A stretch of DNA of 53,788 nt from Devosiaceae bacterium. Its GTDB lineage: Bacteria; Pseudomonadota; Alphaproteobacteria; Rhizobiales; Devosiaceae. Shown piece after piece: positions 34,394 to 43,458 of the stretch. The stretch lies in contig JAKISW010000018.1 of assembly GCA_021648375.1 (NCBI GenBank), forward strand, positions 1-53,788, given 5' to 3'. Under the pieces are notes generated by a model. It made no database searches. It had not been told where the DNA came from and worked only from the letters and a program-made list of their open reading frames with translations. The translations under genes and the position numbers were made by a program. How positions within the stretch are numbered: position 1 is the first letter of the stretch; each line of letters opens with the position of its first letter.

Positions 34394-36363
34394 TCAGCAG
34401 GCTCCGCAACAGCACGGGCGGATTTTGGCACCCCGATTCTCAGGCGGCGATCGCTCAAAGACAAGAAACCGGCACCCGCCATAAACAAAGTTCCAAGCCA
34501 AATAAGAATAATAAACGGCTTATACCAGACACGAACAACTCGCACTCCATCCTCGCTCAAATCGCCAAGAGTGATGTAAATCTGAGAAAACCCATAGGTG
34601 AGCATTCCAGCTTCTGTAGTTGGAATTTGGGATGCGGTATAAACGCGCTTTTCGGAAGCGGTTTGAGTTACCCAGCCCCAAGGTGAAGTGACTTCGAACA
34701 TCACTTTCTCAGCCACAAAATTATCTTCAAGACGGCGGCTGACATCAAGCATTTTTACCTCGTAACCTGCAATTTCAACAGTTTGACCAATGGCAACTTC
34801 TTCAACTTTTTCCATCTCCCAGGCGGTTACCGAAACAACCCCTATGACAAATATTCCAACACCAAAATGAGCTAACATTGTTGTCCATGCAATTCTGGGA
34901 ACACCTTTTAGGTGAGCCCATGATTGGGAAAATTTAACTTTTCCCAGTTTGATACGATCAACAATTTCAGCAATTGCGCCAATTCCAACCCATGTCCCAA
35001 GCAACAGGCCAAGAGAGGCCAGAGAAATCTTTCCGCCAGAAACCATGACCAGTACAATTGTTATCAAAACCGTAAATCCGGCAGCACCTGCCATGCGTTG
35101 AGTTACGGCAACAAAATCACCGCGTTTCCAGGCCATAAACGGACCAAAAGGAATAATAATCAGCAATGGCGCCATAAGAACACCAAAGGTCAGGTCAAAA
35201 AACGGGGCTCCAACAGATATTAATACGCCGTTTGTAGCCTCTAATACCAACGGATAAAGCGTGCCAACCAGTACCGCGATCACCGCAGTTGCTAAAAACA
35301 AATTGTTGACCACCAACATGCCCTCGCGGCTGATGGGAGCAAAAAGCCCTCCGGCCCGCAAAGATTTGGCGCGCCAGGCAAACAGGCCATAGGCCCCTCC
35401 AATTACGACCATAAGCATGGAAAGAATAACCATGCCCCTTGTCGGATCAGAAGCAAACGAGTGAACCGAAGTTAAAATGCCCGAACGCACAAGGAACATA
35501 CCAAGTAATGACAGGGAAAATGCCAGAATTGCCAGGAATATGGTCCAAACTTTTAAAGCGTTGCGCTTTTCCATCACGATCGCGGAATGTAACAGCGCGG
35601 TGGCGGCAAGCCATGGCATAAGGGAGGCGTTTTCTACCGGATCCCAGAACCACCATCCGCCCCAGCCCAGCTCATAATAGGCCCAATAGGAACCCATGGC
35701 GATACCAAGGGTAAGAAATGCCCAACTGCCCAAAGCCCAGGGACGTACCCAGCGCGCCCATGCCGCATCAATGCGCCCCGAAATCAGGGCTGCAACCGCA
35801 AACGAAAAACAAATCGAAAGCCCCACATAACCCAGATACAAAAGCGGTGGGTGTATGGCCAGTCCGATATCCTGCAAAATAGGGTTCAGGTCCTGTCCTT
35901 CAAGTGGAGAAGGAAACAAACGGGCAAACGGATTTGAAGTAAAAAGCGAAAAGGCAATAAAGGCTGCACCAAGAGCGCCCTGCACAGCCAGAACTAGAGC
36001 CAAAAGATCGCTTGGAAGATTTTTTCCCGAAATAGCAACAGCGGCTCCGAAACCTGTCATAATCACGATCCACAATAGTAAGGAACCTTCGTGATTTCCC
36101 CAGACGGCAGTGATTTTATAGAGCAAAGGCTGCAACGTGTAGGAATAGTCAGCGGCAAGCTTAAGGGAAAAATCAGAAAGCACAAACGCCTGTATTAAAG
36201 CGGCAAAAGAGGCAAGAACCAATAAAAACTGCAAAACAGCGGCCTGACGCAAATAGGAAGTTATTCGCCCACCGATCCGCCAAAAGAAAAATCCAACAGC
36301 TGATTGAGCAAGCGCAATGGTTCCTGCTAAAATAAGCGCAAAATGTCCCAACTCGATTGGCAT
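34390..36363 (-). CDS. ccmF: Haem lyase subunit CcmF (CycK)
   Basis: This 657-residue inner-membrane protein has about 15 helices and the tryptophan-rich haem-handling motif GWGGWWFWDPVENASLMPWL near residue 230. Conserved periplasmic histidines are present (for example WGNHEGS and IHPPLLY). It transfers haem from CcmE to apocytochrome c. It lies between ccmE (130-base gap) and ccmH (overlap). The length is normal. Confidence 0.96.
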   Translation of the reverse strand: MPIELGHFALILAGTIALAQSAVGFFFWRIGGRITSYLRQAAVLQFLLVLASFAALIQAFVLSDFSLKLAADYSYTLQPLLYKITAVWGNHEGSLLLWIVIMTGFGAAVAISGKNLPSDLLALVLAVQGALGAAFIAFSLFTSNPFARLFPSPLEGQDLNPILQDIGLAIHPPLLYLGYVGLSICFSFAVAALISGRIDAAWARWVRPWALGSWAFLTLGIAMGSYWAYYELGWGGWWFWDPVENASLMPWLAATALLHSAIVMEKRNALKVWTIFLAILAFSLSLLGMFLVRSGILTSVHSFASDPTRGMVILSMLMVVIGGAYGLFAWRAKSLRAGGLFAPISREGMLVVNNLFLATAVIAVLVGTLYPLVLEATNGVLISVGAPFFDLTFGVLMAPLLIIIPFGPFMAWKRGDFVAVTQRMAGAAGFTVLITIVLVMVSGGKISLASLGLLLGTWVGIGAIAEIVDRIKLGKVKFSQSWAHLKGVPRIAWTTMLAHFGVGIFVIGVVSVTAWEMEKVEEVAIGQTVEIAGYEVKMLDVSRRLEDNFVAEKVMFEVTSPWGWVTQTASEKRVYTASQIPTTEAGMLTYGFSQIYITLGDLSEDGVRVVRVWYKPFIILIWLGTLFMAGAGFLSLSDRRLRIGVPKSARAVAEPAE

Positions 36364-36493
36364 TATATTCTCCAGTTCGCTTTAGCGAATTTCTTGACCC
36401 GTTATATTTGGCCGATATTTTTTACAACAAACATATGATTGGCCAAAATCACAAATTGTTTTATCAGGTGCAATCACGACTTAGGTTATGGCC

Positions 36494-37003
36494 CTATTGA
36501 TTTTCACCACCAGAACTTGAACCACCGCCGCTATTGCTGGCACCACTTCCGGAACTGGAACCATATTCTTCTCCATCGCCCTTCCAGATGCCTTGCGCCT
36601 TCATTGCAGCCTCAACCTCTTTGGGAATGAAATTCTCATCATGCTTTGCTAAAACATTGGTGGCCAGAAAAGTTCCATCAGCAAGCAAACTACCTTCAGC
36701 GATCACCCCCTGCCCCTCTCGAAACAGATCCGGCACCAAATTGGGGTAAGTAACTTTTACGGAGTTGGCGCCATCGGTAATGGCAAATATATTGGAGCTG
36801 CCCTCAACAATCCAACTGCCTTCTTCAACCAGCCCACCGATACGTATGGCATCAGTGGCTAAGGCGGGCCTCTCGATCAGTTCTGTAGGTGAATAAAAGA
36901 AAACTATCTGATCGCGCAAAGCATTTAAAATCAATGCTACTGCCAAAATAACAACAGCACCCAACCCTAAAATCACTGCAAATCTTTTTTGTTTTCTTGT
37001 CAT
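36494..37003 (-). CDS. ccmE: Haem chaperone CcmE (CycJ) with altered HxxxY motif
   Basis: This 169-residue protein has one N-terminal membrane helix (about 7-28) and a periplasmic OB fold. It covalently carries haem on the histidine of LAKHDENF (His121). In almost all relatives the motif is HDENY, and the tyrosine helps ligate the haem iron. Here it is Phe125, read from a clear TTC codon. The C terminus is a Ser/Gly-rich tail of about 20 residues. The gene lies in a normal ccm operon, so it is presumably functional despite the substitution. Confidence 0.93.
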   Translation of the reverse strand: MTRKQKRFAVILGLGAVVILAVALILNALRDQIVFFYSPTELIERPALATDAIRIGGLVEEGSWIVEGSSNIFAITDGANSVKVTYPNLVPDLFREGQGVIAEGSLLADGTFLATNVLAKHDENFIPKEVEAAMKAQGIWKGDGEEYGSSSGSGASNSGGGSSSGGENQ

Positions 37004-37042
37004 GGTTTCAAAGGCCTTCTTACAAATATTTTTACGAGCAGT

Positions 37043-38167
37043 TTAAAGCAGGTTTTCCTGTTCGGCCAACTGGCGCAATTGAGATTGATCATTTACATCT
37101 GGATAGGCCGCAATGGCTTTTTCATAGGTTTGCAGTGCCATTTCGCGCTCATTTAGAACCAGATAGGAACGCACAAGCTGGGTCCATTCTTCAATAGTAC
37201 CACCTTCGCTGGCAAGTCTTGCATCAAGCGAGGCAACCATCGAGCGAATCTGGTCTGCCTGTGCAGCGTCAATTATGATGTCTTCGTCAATATTTGGCTG
37301 TCTGGCGTCCACCGGTGCGTCTGTCTCTCCACGAGCCAAGGCAACTTCAAGGCTTTCACGCGCTGCCTGAACCCAAGGCTCATCATCGCTTGCCAATTCT
37401 AATAGCGAATTCCATTGCTCAATCGCACTGTCCCACTCACCAAGCCTGGTTGCATCAACCGCCAGAAAAAACCTGGAGCGGGGATGAGTTGGCTCAAGTT
37501 CGACAGCTGATTTAAGCAGTTCAATGGCCCTGGGGTCTACTTCGGCCGGACTTATCATCAACAGCGCCTGGGCCAAGTCAGTCAGACGGTCGGCCGTTGG
37601 CGGCTCCAGCCTCAAAATATGCCTAAAGGCATTGGCAGCCTCCGAATATCTTGCAGAATTAACATAGGCAGAACTAAGCACCTGCCAGGCCCGAATATCA
37701 TCAGGATTGATACGGGTTTGCTCTTCAACCCTTGTCATAGCTTCCTGAAATTCAATTTCAGCCTCACTTTGCGCAAGAAGCTGAGCAGGATCGAGGTCAG
37801 CAATAGGGGAAATGGGAGTTCCAAGGCCAAAATAGGTAACAAATGCCAACGCAACAACTGCAAAACTTGCAACAGAAATTACGGTGCCGGCCCGGTTTTT
37901 TGTTGGAGATTGGGAGGTGTCAGACATTACAGCCCGATGGCGCATTAACTCACGGGCCAATTCAGCACGGGCATCATCGGCGTCAGCCACACTCAATTTT
38001 TTGGATTCAAGATCATCGTCAATTTTTTGTAATCGAACCTTAAAATGATCTTCAGTTTTACTTAAAATATTGTCTTGTCCAGCATCAGGGCGAGATGGAC
38101 GGCCAGAATAAATCAGCGCGACAAATACAATGAGAGATAGTACAAATGTGAAAATCCAAAAGGTCAT
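37043..38167 (-). CDS. ccmI: Cytochrome c maturation protein CcmI (CycH)
   Basis: This 374-residue protein has a membrane helix at the N terminus and another at about residues 96-115. The intervening loop starts with the typical LSKTEDHFKVRLQKIDDDL region. A periplasmic TPR domain follows (repeats near 145-275: RAWQVLSSAYVNSARYSEAANAF, DLAQALL). CcmI presents apocytochrome c to the CcmF-CcmH lyase. It is the first gene of the operon and is divergent from the flavoprotein pair. Confidence 0.94.
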   Translation of the reverse strand: MTFWIFTFVLSLIVFVALIYSGRPSRPDAGQDNILSKTEDHFKVRLQKIDDDLESKKLSVADADDARAELARELMRHRAVMSDTSQSPTKNRAGTVISVASFAVVALAFVTYFGLGTPISPIADLDPAQLLAQSEAEIEFQEAMTRVEEQTRINPDDIRAWQVLSSAYVNSARYSEAANAFRHILRLEPPTADRLTDLAQALLMISPAEVDPRAIELLKSAVELEPTHPRSRFFLAVDATRLGEWDSAIEQWNSLLELASDDEPWVQAARESLEVALARGETDAPVDARQPNIDEDIIIDAAQADQIRSMVASLDARLASEGGTIEEWTQLVRSYLVLNEREMALQTYEKAIAAYPDVNDQSQLRQLAEQENLL

Positions 38168-38332
38168 GGGGCAAACCGGTGCAATACAGGGACAAAAACA
38201 AGGTCAAACTCAGGCACTCAATAACCTAATCTGGCGACAATGCCACCACGTTAGCAAAGAAGTGAGCGTATTTTTTACAAAAAAATCTTGACGCCCTAAT
38301 TGTGTGCAAATTTTGTGAATGAACAGGTACAA

Positions 38333-39424
38333 ATGCAAAATCTTGAAATTGGAATTGTAGGAACTAGCCTGCAGACTGCCCTGCTAGCTGGCCTTTTGGC
38401 AAAAAATCACAAAAAAAAGGTTTGCCTGTTTATCGAAAGCTCAGTGTTGGTGAGGCTTTGCCGCCAGACATGCTTGTCTTTCAATATTTCAATTCGCCCC
38501 CAAACATGGAAATTGAATGAAAGTACTTTATCTGAGTCCAGCGCAATAATCTCCAAAATCGGTGGCAAAAATGCCCTGACGCGGGCCAACCCACTAATCT
38601 TAAGCAAAGGAAAATCCGGGGGGCAGGCATTGGCGCACATGTATCATCTATTGCGTTCAAATGACTATGAAATTGAGCGCTTGTCGAATCAAAAGTATCC
38701 CGCAACAAGTGGAGCTTATCGAATAAGGGGGGCAAAAACTGTGCGTTCGCAAGTTATGTGGCCCCAGTTATTTAAATGGCTCAGGGAATTGGGAGTTATC
38801 ATTGTTGACCCCGGTGAATTTACATTTTCTTTTCGGCGTGACGGATCAGTGGTGGCCAAATCCAGTAAGGGCTTAAAATCCGATTTGAGGGCAATTGAGA
38901 TGGATCGCTTCATTCTGGCGGACGAGGCATCAATTTTGACCTATGGCCGAAATGAAGATGTTAGTCGCTTATTTATGCCTGTCAAAACCAGCGCCATTGT
39001 CACCGCTCCCTCCGGTCAAAACAAAGAAAAATTCATATTGAATCCTGAGTATAACTTTTGTGCAACTTCCAGCCCTGATGGGGGATATAAAGTGCTTGCT
39101 GATGCTCCAATCGACAAATTTGGTGTGCTTTTAGCTGATTTTGTTGATCCCAATCCAGAGTTTCATCTACAGGGGAAAGCAGTATTCAACACTCTTAAAT
39201 CACGTGATGGCGCACCGATTATTGGTAGTATCACGCCCTCTTTGCCCTGGTTGCTTGGCGGGTTTGGCAATTATGCTATATTTTTAACCCCGGCAATTGC
39301 CAGGTATGTTTCTGAGGTCGCAACTGATGATGAGCAGGAATATTTTACAGCCCATACCGCAAGCAAAAAAAGAAAAACCCATACTATCTCTGACTATAGT
39401 GGTCTGAAACCTGGAGCGGATTAA
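38333..39424 (+). CDS. Divergent FAD-dependent oxidoreductase-like protein (SoxB/DAO-like)
   Basis: The fold-level pattern, an N-terminal beta-alpha-beta (MQNLEIGIVGTSLQTALLAGLLAK) and a C-terminal GKAVFNTLKSRDGAPIIGSITPSLPWLLGGFGNYAIFLTPAIARYV, resembles D-amino-acid/sarcosine oxidase beta proteins. In those the end GAYGHG-type loop contacts FAD. The first glycine motif is degenerate (VGTSLQ instead of GxGxxG), so FAD binding is doubtful. I start at ATG 38333; the frame is open from TTG 38300. The next gene starts one base into this stop codon (TAATG), so the two are coupled. The substrate is unknown. Confidence 0.65.
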   Translation: MQNLEIGIVGTSLQTALLAGLLAKNHKKKVCLFIESSVLVRLCRQTCLSFNISIRPQTWKLNESTLSESSAIISKIGGKNALTRANPLILSKGKSGGQALAHMYHLLRSNDYEIERLSNQKYPATSGAYRIRGAKTVRSQVMWPQLFKWLRELGVIIVDPGEFTFSFRRDGSVVAKSSKGLKSDLRAIEMDRFILADEASILTYGRNEDVSRLFMPVKTSAIVTAPSGQNKEKFILNPEYNFCATSSPDGGYKVLADAPIDKFGVLLADFVDPNPEFHLQGKAVFNTLKSRDGAPIIGSITPSLPWLLGGFGNYAIFLTPAIARYVSEVATDDEQEYFTAHTASKKRKTHTISDYSGLKPGAD

Positions 39425-41484
39425 TGGCGAAAAAAAACTCCCACCGTTTTGCCAAATTAGAGGGAGCGCTATTTAGTGGAAACCTTATCGAACGAAGCAA
39501 ACCACTGCAATTCACACTCGATGGCGTTTCCTATGAAGGGTTCGAAGGCGACACGGTTTTATCGGCGCTCATGGGAGCCGGGATTAACACTATAGGGAAA
39601 ATATCTGGTGAAGCGATTGCCCTTGACCCCAGATTTTGCCCACCAGTTTTGGCAAATTCAAACTATGGCAAACCGCAATCTGCAATCTCAATGCACAGAA
39701 TGCCGGCGATCAATGGTTTACAATTGTCGCTTACAGATTTTTTAGGAAAAAACACCACATCTAAAAGAACAAACCCCGGAAAAATTTTAAGAACAATTTG
39801 GGGGGCTGGAGCCAAAAGCCTGAACTATAACTTGAAGGGTCACCGGACGTTTACAGGTCTTTATGATCAGCTAAAAATCGAGGTGCAAGAAAAATTTGAT
39901 CTGGTTGTGATTGGCGCTGGCGTAGCCGGGCTCAGTGCTGCTCGGGAGGCAATTAATTTGGGCTGGCGGGTTGCACTTGTGGAGCAAATGTCTGGATTTG
40001 GCGGGGACGCTGCTTTTTTCGGGGCAATTGAAGGGGAAAACCGTCCGGAGGATTTTGTCGAAGACATATTAAAAGACATTCGAAATAATGAGCACTTAAA
40101 AATCTACCTGAACGCTAAAGCATATTTTCTTAACGAAGAAAGTGTTCGCGTTCATCAGGTATTAAAAGAGGGCTCAAGCATTACCACCAAAGTTCTGGAG
40201 CTGCAAACATCGCACACAATTTTAGCTACTGGATTACTTGAACGACTACCGGTTTTTTGTGGCAACCGTCTTCCCGGAGTTAAAGGGGCAAGAACCGCAT
40301 TTAATCTGGCGGCTAATTATGGGCTGTGGCAGGGTCACAGCTCTGCATTTTCCACGTCATCAAGCCCTGCAACACAGGTAGCGCTGCTAGCCAATGAAAT
40401 GGGAGTGGAAATTAAAAAGCTGGCCGATAGCCGAACAAATCCCAAATCCAGGTTTTTCGAATTTTCCAAGGCCTATGGAATATCGTTGGCGATCGGCTCT
40501 CAGGTCAGTTTTTGCAAACCCCAGAAAAACAACCGGCTGCTCGTTCAATTTGGATTGACAGCTGATTTAGAAACCAATGTTGGAGATGTCTTAAGTGTTG
40601 GCAGCCTTATTGTATGTGGCGGCTGGCAGCCAAATCTGAATATGTGGCTTAATGCCGGTGGAGAAATTCAATGGAGTGAGCAATTTCAGCAATTGCGGGC
40701 CACCGGGGAGCTGGCAAACGTTAAGCTCGCAGGAGCTTGCTCGGGCGCACAAAGCATGAGTGAGTGCGCTGCGAGTGGCGAAAGCGCGGCCCTGATGTTG
40801 CAGGGCAAATCAAATCATAAATCTAGTTACTTCACTAAAAATACCGAACACGAAAGCGAAGACGGCAGGCTGCAGATTTCTGGAGAATTCCCTGACATGC
40901 CAGCAAGATTTCTAGAAATTGGAAGCTCATTTTTGCAGCCGGAAAAAATTGACACCAAAAAAATGTGGCAAAATGCAACCTCTGACAACCAGAACCCTAA
41001 ATATGGGACCAACGGAAAAAATATTGAGTATGGTTTAGGCGATTTGGCTACAAAAATTGCTCTAAAAGAAATCCCTGAAAAATATGGCGCTCTTTTAGCG
41101 CAGGAGCGCTATAACGTTTTTAAAACCCTGGATAAATCAGCAACCATTGAATATCGCGAAGTCAACAACAACGAAAAGTCCAACTTCATTGTTCCCAATT
41201 ATTTAATATCGAGATTTGGCGAACATGCAAAAACTGTTGAACTGAAAATTGGCGAAACTCGAAACCTGGAGATCGGATGCCTAATTTATTCCAATCAGGA
41301 TAACCTCACCATAAAACATGCAATCGGCACGGTAATCCATATGAACTCTGCTTTAAATGGAAAAGTTGTTGCATATTTGAACATAAGAAAAGCTGCTAAC
41401 TTTCCACAAGTTGCTATAAATAATGGCAGTTCTTATTCAACAGCTGAGATAATTACCGATTCATCAAAAGGTACTGAAATATAA
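39424..41484 (+). CDS. FAD/NAD(P)-binding oxidoreductase, SoxA/OoxA-like alpha subunit
   Basis: This 686-residue protein has the layout of the N-terminal half of sarcosine or opine oxidase alpha subunits. A ferredoxin-like domain (FTLDGVSYEGFEGDTVLSALMGAGI, about 30-54) is followed by a disulfide-reductase-type flavin domain with a good GAGVAGLSAAREA motif (about 166-178) and VCGGWQPNLNMW near 400. The cysteines that would hold a 2Fe-2S cluster after the first domain are missing. The C-terminal part (about 500-686) is like a remnant of the aminomethyltransferase region but shows no clear motif. Together with the previous gene it could be a heteromeric amine dehydrogenase. Confidence 0.7.
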   Translation: MAKKNSHRFAKLEGALFSGNLIERSKPLQFTLDGVSYEGFEGDTVLSALMGAGINTIGKISGEAIALDPRFCPPVLANSNYGKPQSAISMHRMPAINGLQLSLTDFLGKNTTSKRTNPGKILRTIWGAGAKSLNYNLKGHRTFTGLYDQLKIEVQEKFDLVVIGAGVAGLSAAREAINLGWRVALVEQMSGFGGDAAFFGAIEGENRPEDFVEDILKDIRNNEHLKIYLNAKAYFLNEESVRVHQVLKEGSSITTKVLELQTSHTILATGLLERLPVFCGNRLPGVKGARTAFNLAANYGLWQGHSSAFSTSSSPATQVALLANEMGVEIKKLADSRTNPKSRFFEFSKAYGISLAIGSQVSFCKPQKNNRLLVQFGLTADLETNVGDVLSVGSLIVCGGWQPNLNMWLNAGGEIQWSEQFQQLRATGELANVKLAGACSGAQSMSECAASGESAALMLQGKSNHKSSYFTKNTEHESEDGRLQISGEFPDMPARFLEIGSSFLQPEKIDTKKMWQNATSDNQNPKYGTNGKNIEYGLGDLATKIALKEIPEKYGALLAQERYNVFKTLDKSATIEYREVNNNEKSNFIVPNYLISRFGEHAKTVELKIGETRNLEIGCLIYSNQDNLTIKHAIGTVIHMNSALNGKVVAYLNIRKAANFPQVAINNGSSYSTAEIITDSSKGTEI

Positions 41485-41489
41485 AATAT

Positions 41490-41536
41490 GGTTCGTTTTC
41501 CAGCGCTTATCTGTCGAAAACCGAAACGAACCTTTT
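41490..41536 (+). terminator. Probable terminator after the oxidoreductase pair
   Basis: GGTTCGTTT (41490-41498) pairs with AAACGAACC (41524-41532), followed by TTTT. The loop is long (25 bases). A separate perfect palindrome, TTGAGCAATTGCTCAA (41546-41561), follows and may serve the convergent gene. Confidence 0.6.
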
Positions 41537-41566
41537 GACCAGGGCTTGAGCAATTGCTCAACTAAA

Positions 41567-42844
41567 TTACCCGGCGGCCCTTCTTGTGGCCCCATCCCTG
41601 GCCCGAATTATTATCCCTGCATATTCAGGGTTGAATCTGATCTTTGCCATCTTGATGCTGGTATTTAGACGTTGAGCGGCAATATCACTATCCGGGGAAA
41701 CCCTAAAAGCATCAAGATTGCGCTCAATTAGCACCTCAAGGGCTTTTCCAATTTCGGACCAGAGTTTGTTTACCAGAGAGTTGAGAGCTAATGAATCCAA
41801 TGCTTCACGAACCGAAGCGAGAAGATAGAGACCGTTCAGTGCATCCAGTTGTAAACTGGGATCAACCAGATCGGGACCTGTTCTGGGTTTGCGTAGCGCC
41901 TGGCGAATATCTGTATCTACTTTGAGTAGCCTGGGTTCAATAAGCTCTGACATTTGACGTACAATTGAAGCGGACATTTGTGACCATTCGCATGACTTGT
42001 CATTCTGAGTGATATTGGAAACTGCGCGGATCAAACGATGGAAACGCTCAAGGGCCCTGCATATAAGATCAATATCAGAAAACCTGGTGTTTTTTGCTGC
42101 AAATAACGGCATCTGATTTTGGGCATGGGCAAACAGAGCGCTAATTATTGACCCAAACCCTGCCTGAGTGACTGCCTTTTGAGTCTGACCATTTGAAATA
42201 TCTGTCACTGAACAGATCAAACGTATGGGATTGGCTATCTGACCAAGAGCTGCATGCATCATCAGGGCAGAGACAACCGGTTCGTCCATGGGAAATGTCT
42301 GCAGAGCAAGCTTTAACGAATTTTCTTCAATGACGCCGTTGATCGCCCGACCGTAGGCGACAGCTTTGTCAATCAGCAAATAATTGCGAAAAGCTACCTC
42401 GATTATTGAAAGGCGCTGAAAAACAGATTCGCCGCCAATCTGAATTTGAAACCTGCGAGCTGCATCCTGGGAAACATTGGAAGCTACTTGCGCTTGAGCT
42501 ATCAACTCCGCAATACGAAGCGCAAAATCTGCAAGAGATTTACCCTGGTCGTCACTGGAAATGAGCGCAAGTGCCTGCTCAGTTAAACTGCTATCAACAT
42601 CACGAGATAACCATGTCCAAACCGCAAGCGCATGCTGGCTCTCGATTGCACCACTTGATGCAAACAAAACCGGTGAATGCACCAGTACCGGCCCCAGCAA
42701 CGCCTCAATGACCTTGCTGGCACCATCATCGGTTTGAGAATTCACTGGCATTAAATTACTGGCTGGATTCGCAGCATTTTTCATTTCATTAAACACGGGC
42801 ATAAAATCAAACCAAAATCGCGAGTGTGGAAAATACCAACTCAA
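41567..42844 (-). CDS. Protein of unknown function (about 411-425 residues)
   Basis: I do not recognise this protein. It is almost entirely predicted alpha-helical, has no signal peptide or membrane segment and no obvious catalytic motif. The central part has helical hairpins rich in Ala, Leu, Ile and Ser (for example IIEVAFRNYLLIDKAVAYGRAINGVIEENSLKLAL near 170-205, in pieces). The C terminus is basic (IIIRARDGATRRAAG). The start is uncertain: TTG 42844, or ATG 42802 or 42784. It lies 95 bases after a lipoprotein gene on the same strand and converges on the flavoprotein pair. Confidence 0.75.
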   Translation of the reverse strand: MSWYFPHSRFWFDFMPVFNEMKNAANPASNLMPVNSQTDDGASKVIEALLGPVLVHSPVLFASSGAIESQHALAVWTWLSRDVDSSLTEQALALISSDDQGKSLADFALRIAELIAQAQVASNVSQDAARRFQIQIGGESVFQRLSIIEVAFRNYLLIDKAVAYGRAINGVIEENSLKLALQTFPMDEPVVSALMMHAALGQIANPIRLICSVTDISNGQTQKAVTQAGFGSIISALFAHAQNQMPLFAAKNTRFSDIDLICRALERFHRLIRAVSNITQNDKSCEWSQMSASIVRQMSELIEPRLLKVDTDIRQALRKPRTGPDLVDPSLQLDALNGLYLLASVREALDSLALNSLVNKLWSEIGKALEVLIERNLDAFRVSPDSDIAAQRLNTSIKMAKIRFNPEYAGIIIRARDGATRRAAG

Positions 42845-42938
42845 ATTCAGTTTAATTCAATCAGGTAAATAAATGCTTTTAGTCAGAATAATTTAACAAT
42901 ACTGATATTGCACATATAATATTCATTGGAAATAAGGC

Positions 42939-43409
42939 CTAAGATGCACTTTCAACAAACCATCTGCCATTTGCCTCCCGGCAGGAGGTGCCGCTTTTTA
43001 CGCTGGCAATATCGTCAATTGTAATTGTGTTTGTAAATTCCCGACAATTAAGAGAATTAACTCGGACAAAAGGCCCAACTGTTATGCTGCCTCGAACACC
43101 GGTTGAGCTTTTCCAGCTTCGCGGAGCTCCTGGACGCCCAAACTGCAGGGAAAAAAACTGGGCACTCGACGCGTCAATTTTATCTGCCGCATTCATTTTG
43201 GAAAAGGCAGCGGGAGAAACAAAATCTGCAATTTGAATGCTCTGATTTGAAATCCGTTCCGGGTTGGTAAGTGATGCTATCTGAGTTGTTGTTGCATCGG
43301 GTACGGGCAAACTTGCCTGCTGTGGAGATTGAACCGCTATACGGGAACAACCGGCGATCACCAGCACTGCTGCGACAACCAATATACTACGATAATTATT
43401 TAATTTCAT
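42939..43409 (-). CDS. Small outer-membrane lipoprotein, surface-antigen-like
   Basis: This 156-residue protein starts MKLNNYRSILVVAAVLVIAGC, a lipoprotein signal whose lipobox VIAGC places the acylated cysteine at residue 21. The C-terminal third (WKSSTGVRGSITVGPFVRVNSLNCREFTNTI...CREANGRWFV) resembles the surface-antigen domain of rickettsial 17-kDa type lipoproteins (RT0821/Lpp0805 type). Two cysteines there could form a disulfide. It follows feuQ by 49 bases on the same strand. The function is unknown beyond an envelope location. Confidence 0.8.
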   Translation of the reverse strand: MKLNNYRSILVVAAVLVIAGCSRIAVQSPQQASLPVPDATTTQIASLTNPERISNQSIQIADFVSPAAFSKMNAADKIDASSAQFFSLQFGRPGAPRSWKSSTGVRGSITVGPFVRVNSLNCREFTNTITIDDIASVKSGTSCREANGRWFVESAS

Positions 43410-43458
43410 CACTTCCAAAATTCCACTTTTTTTTACGCTGAAAGTTGATTCAGGCCTG

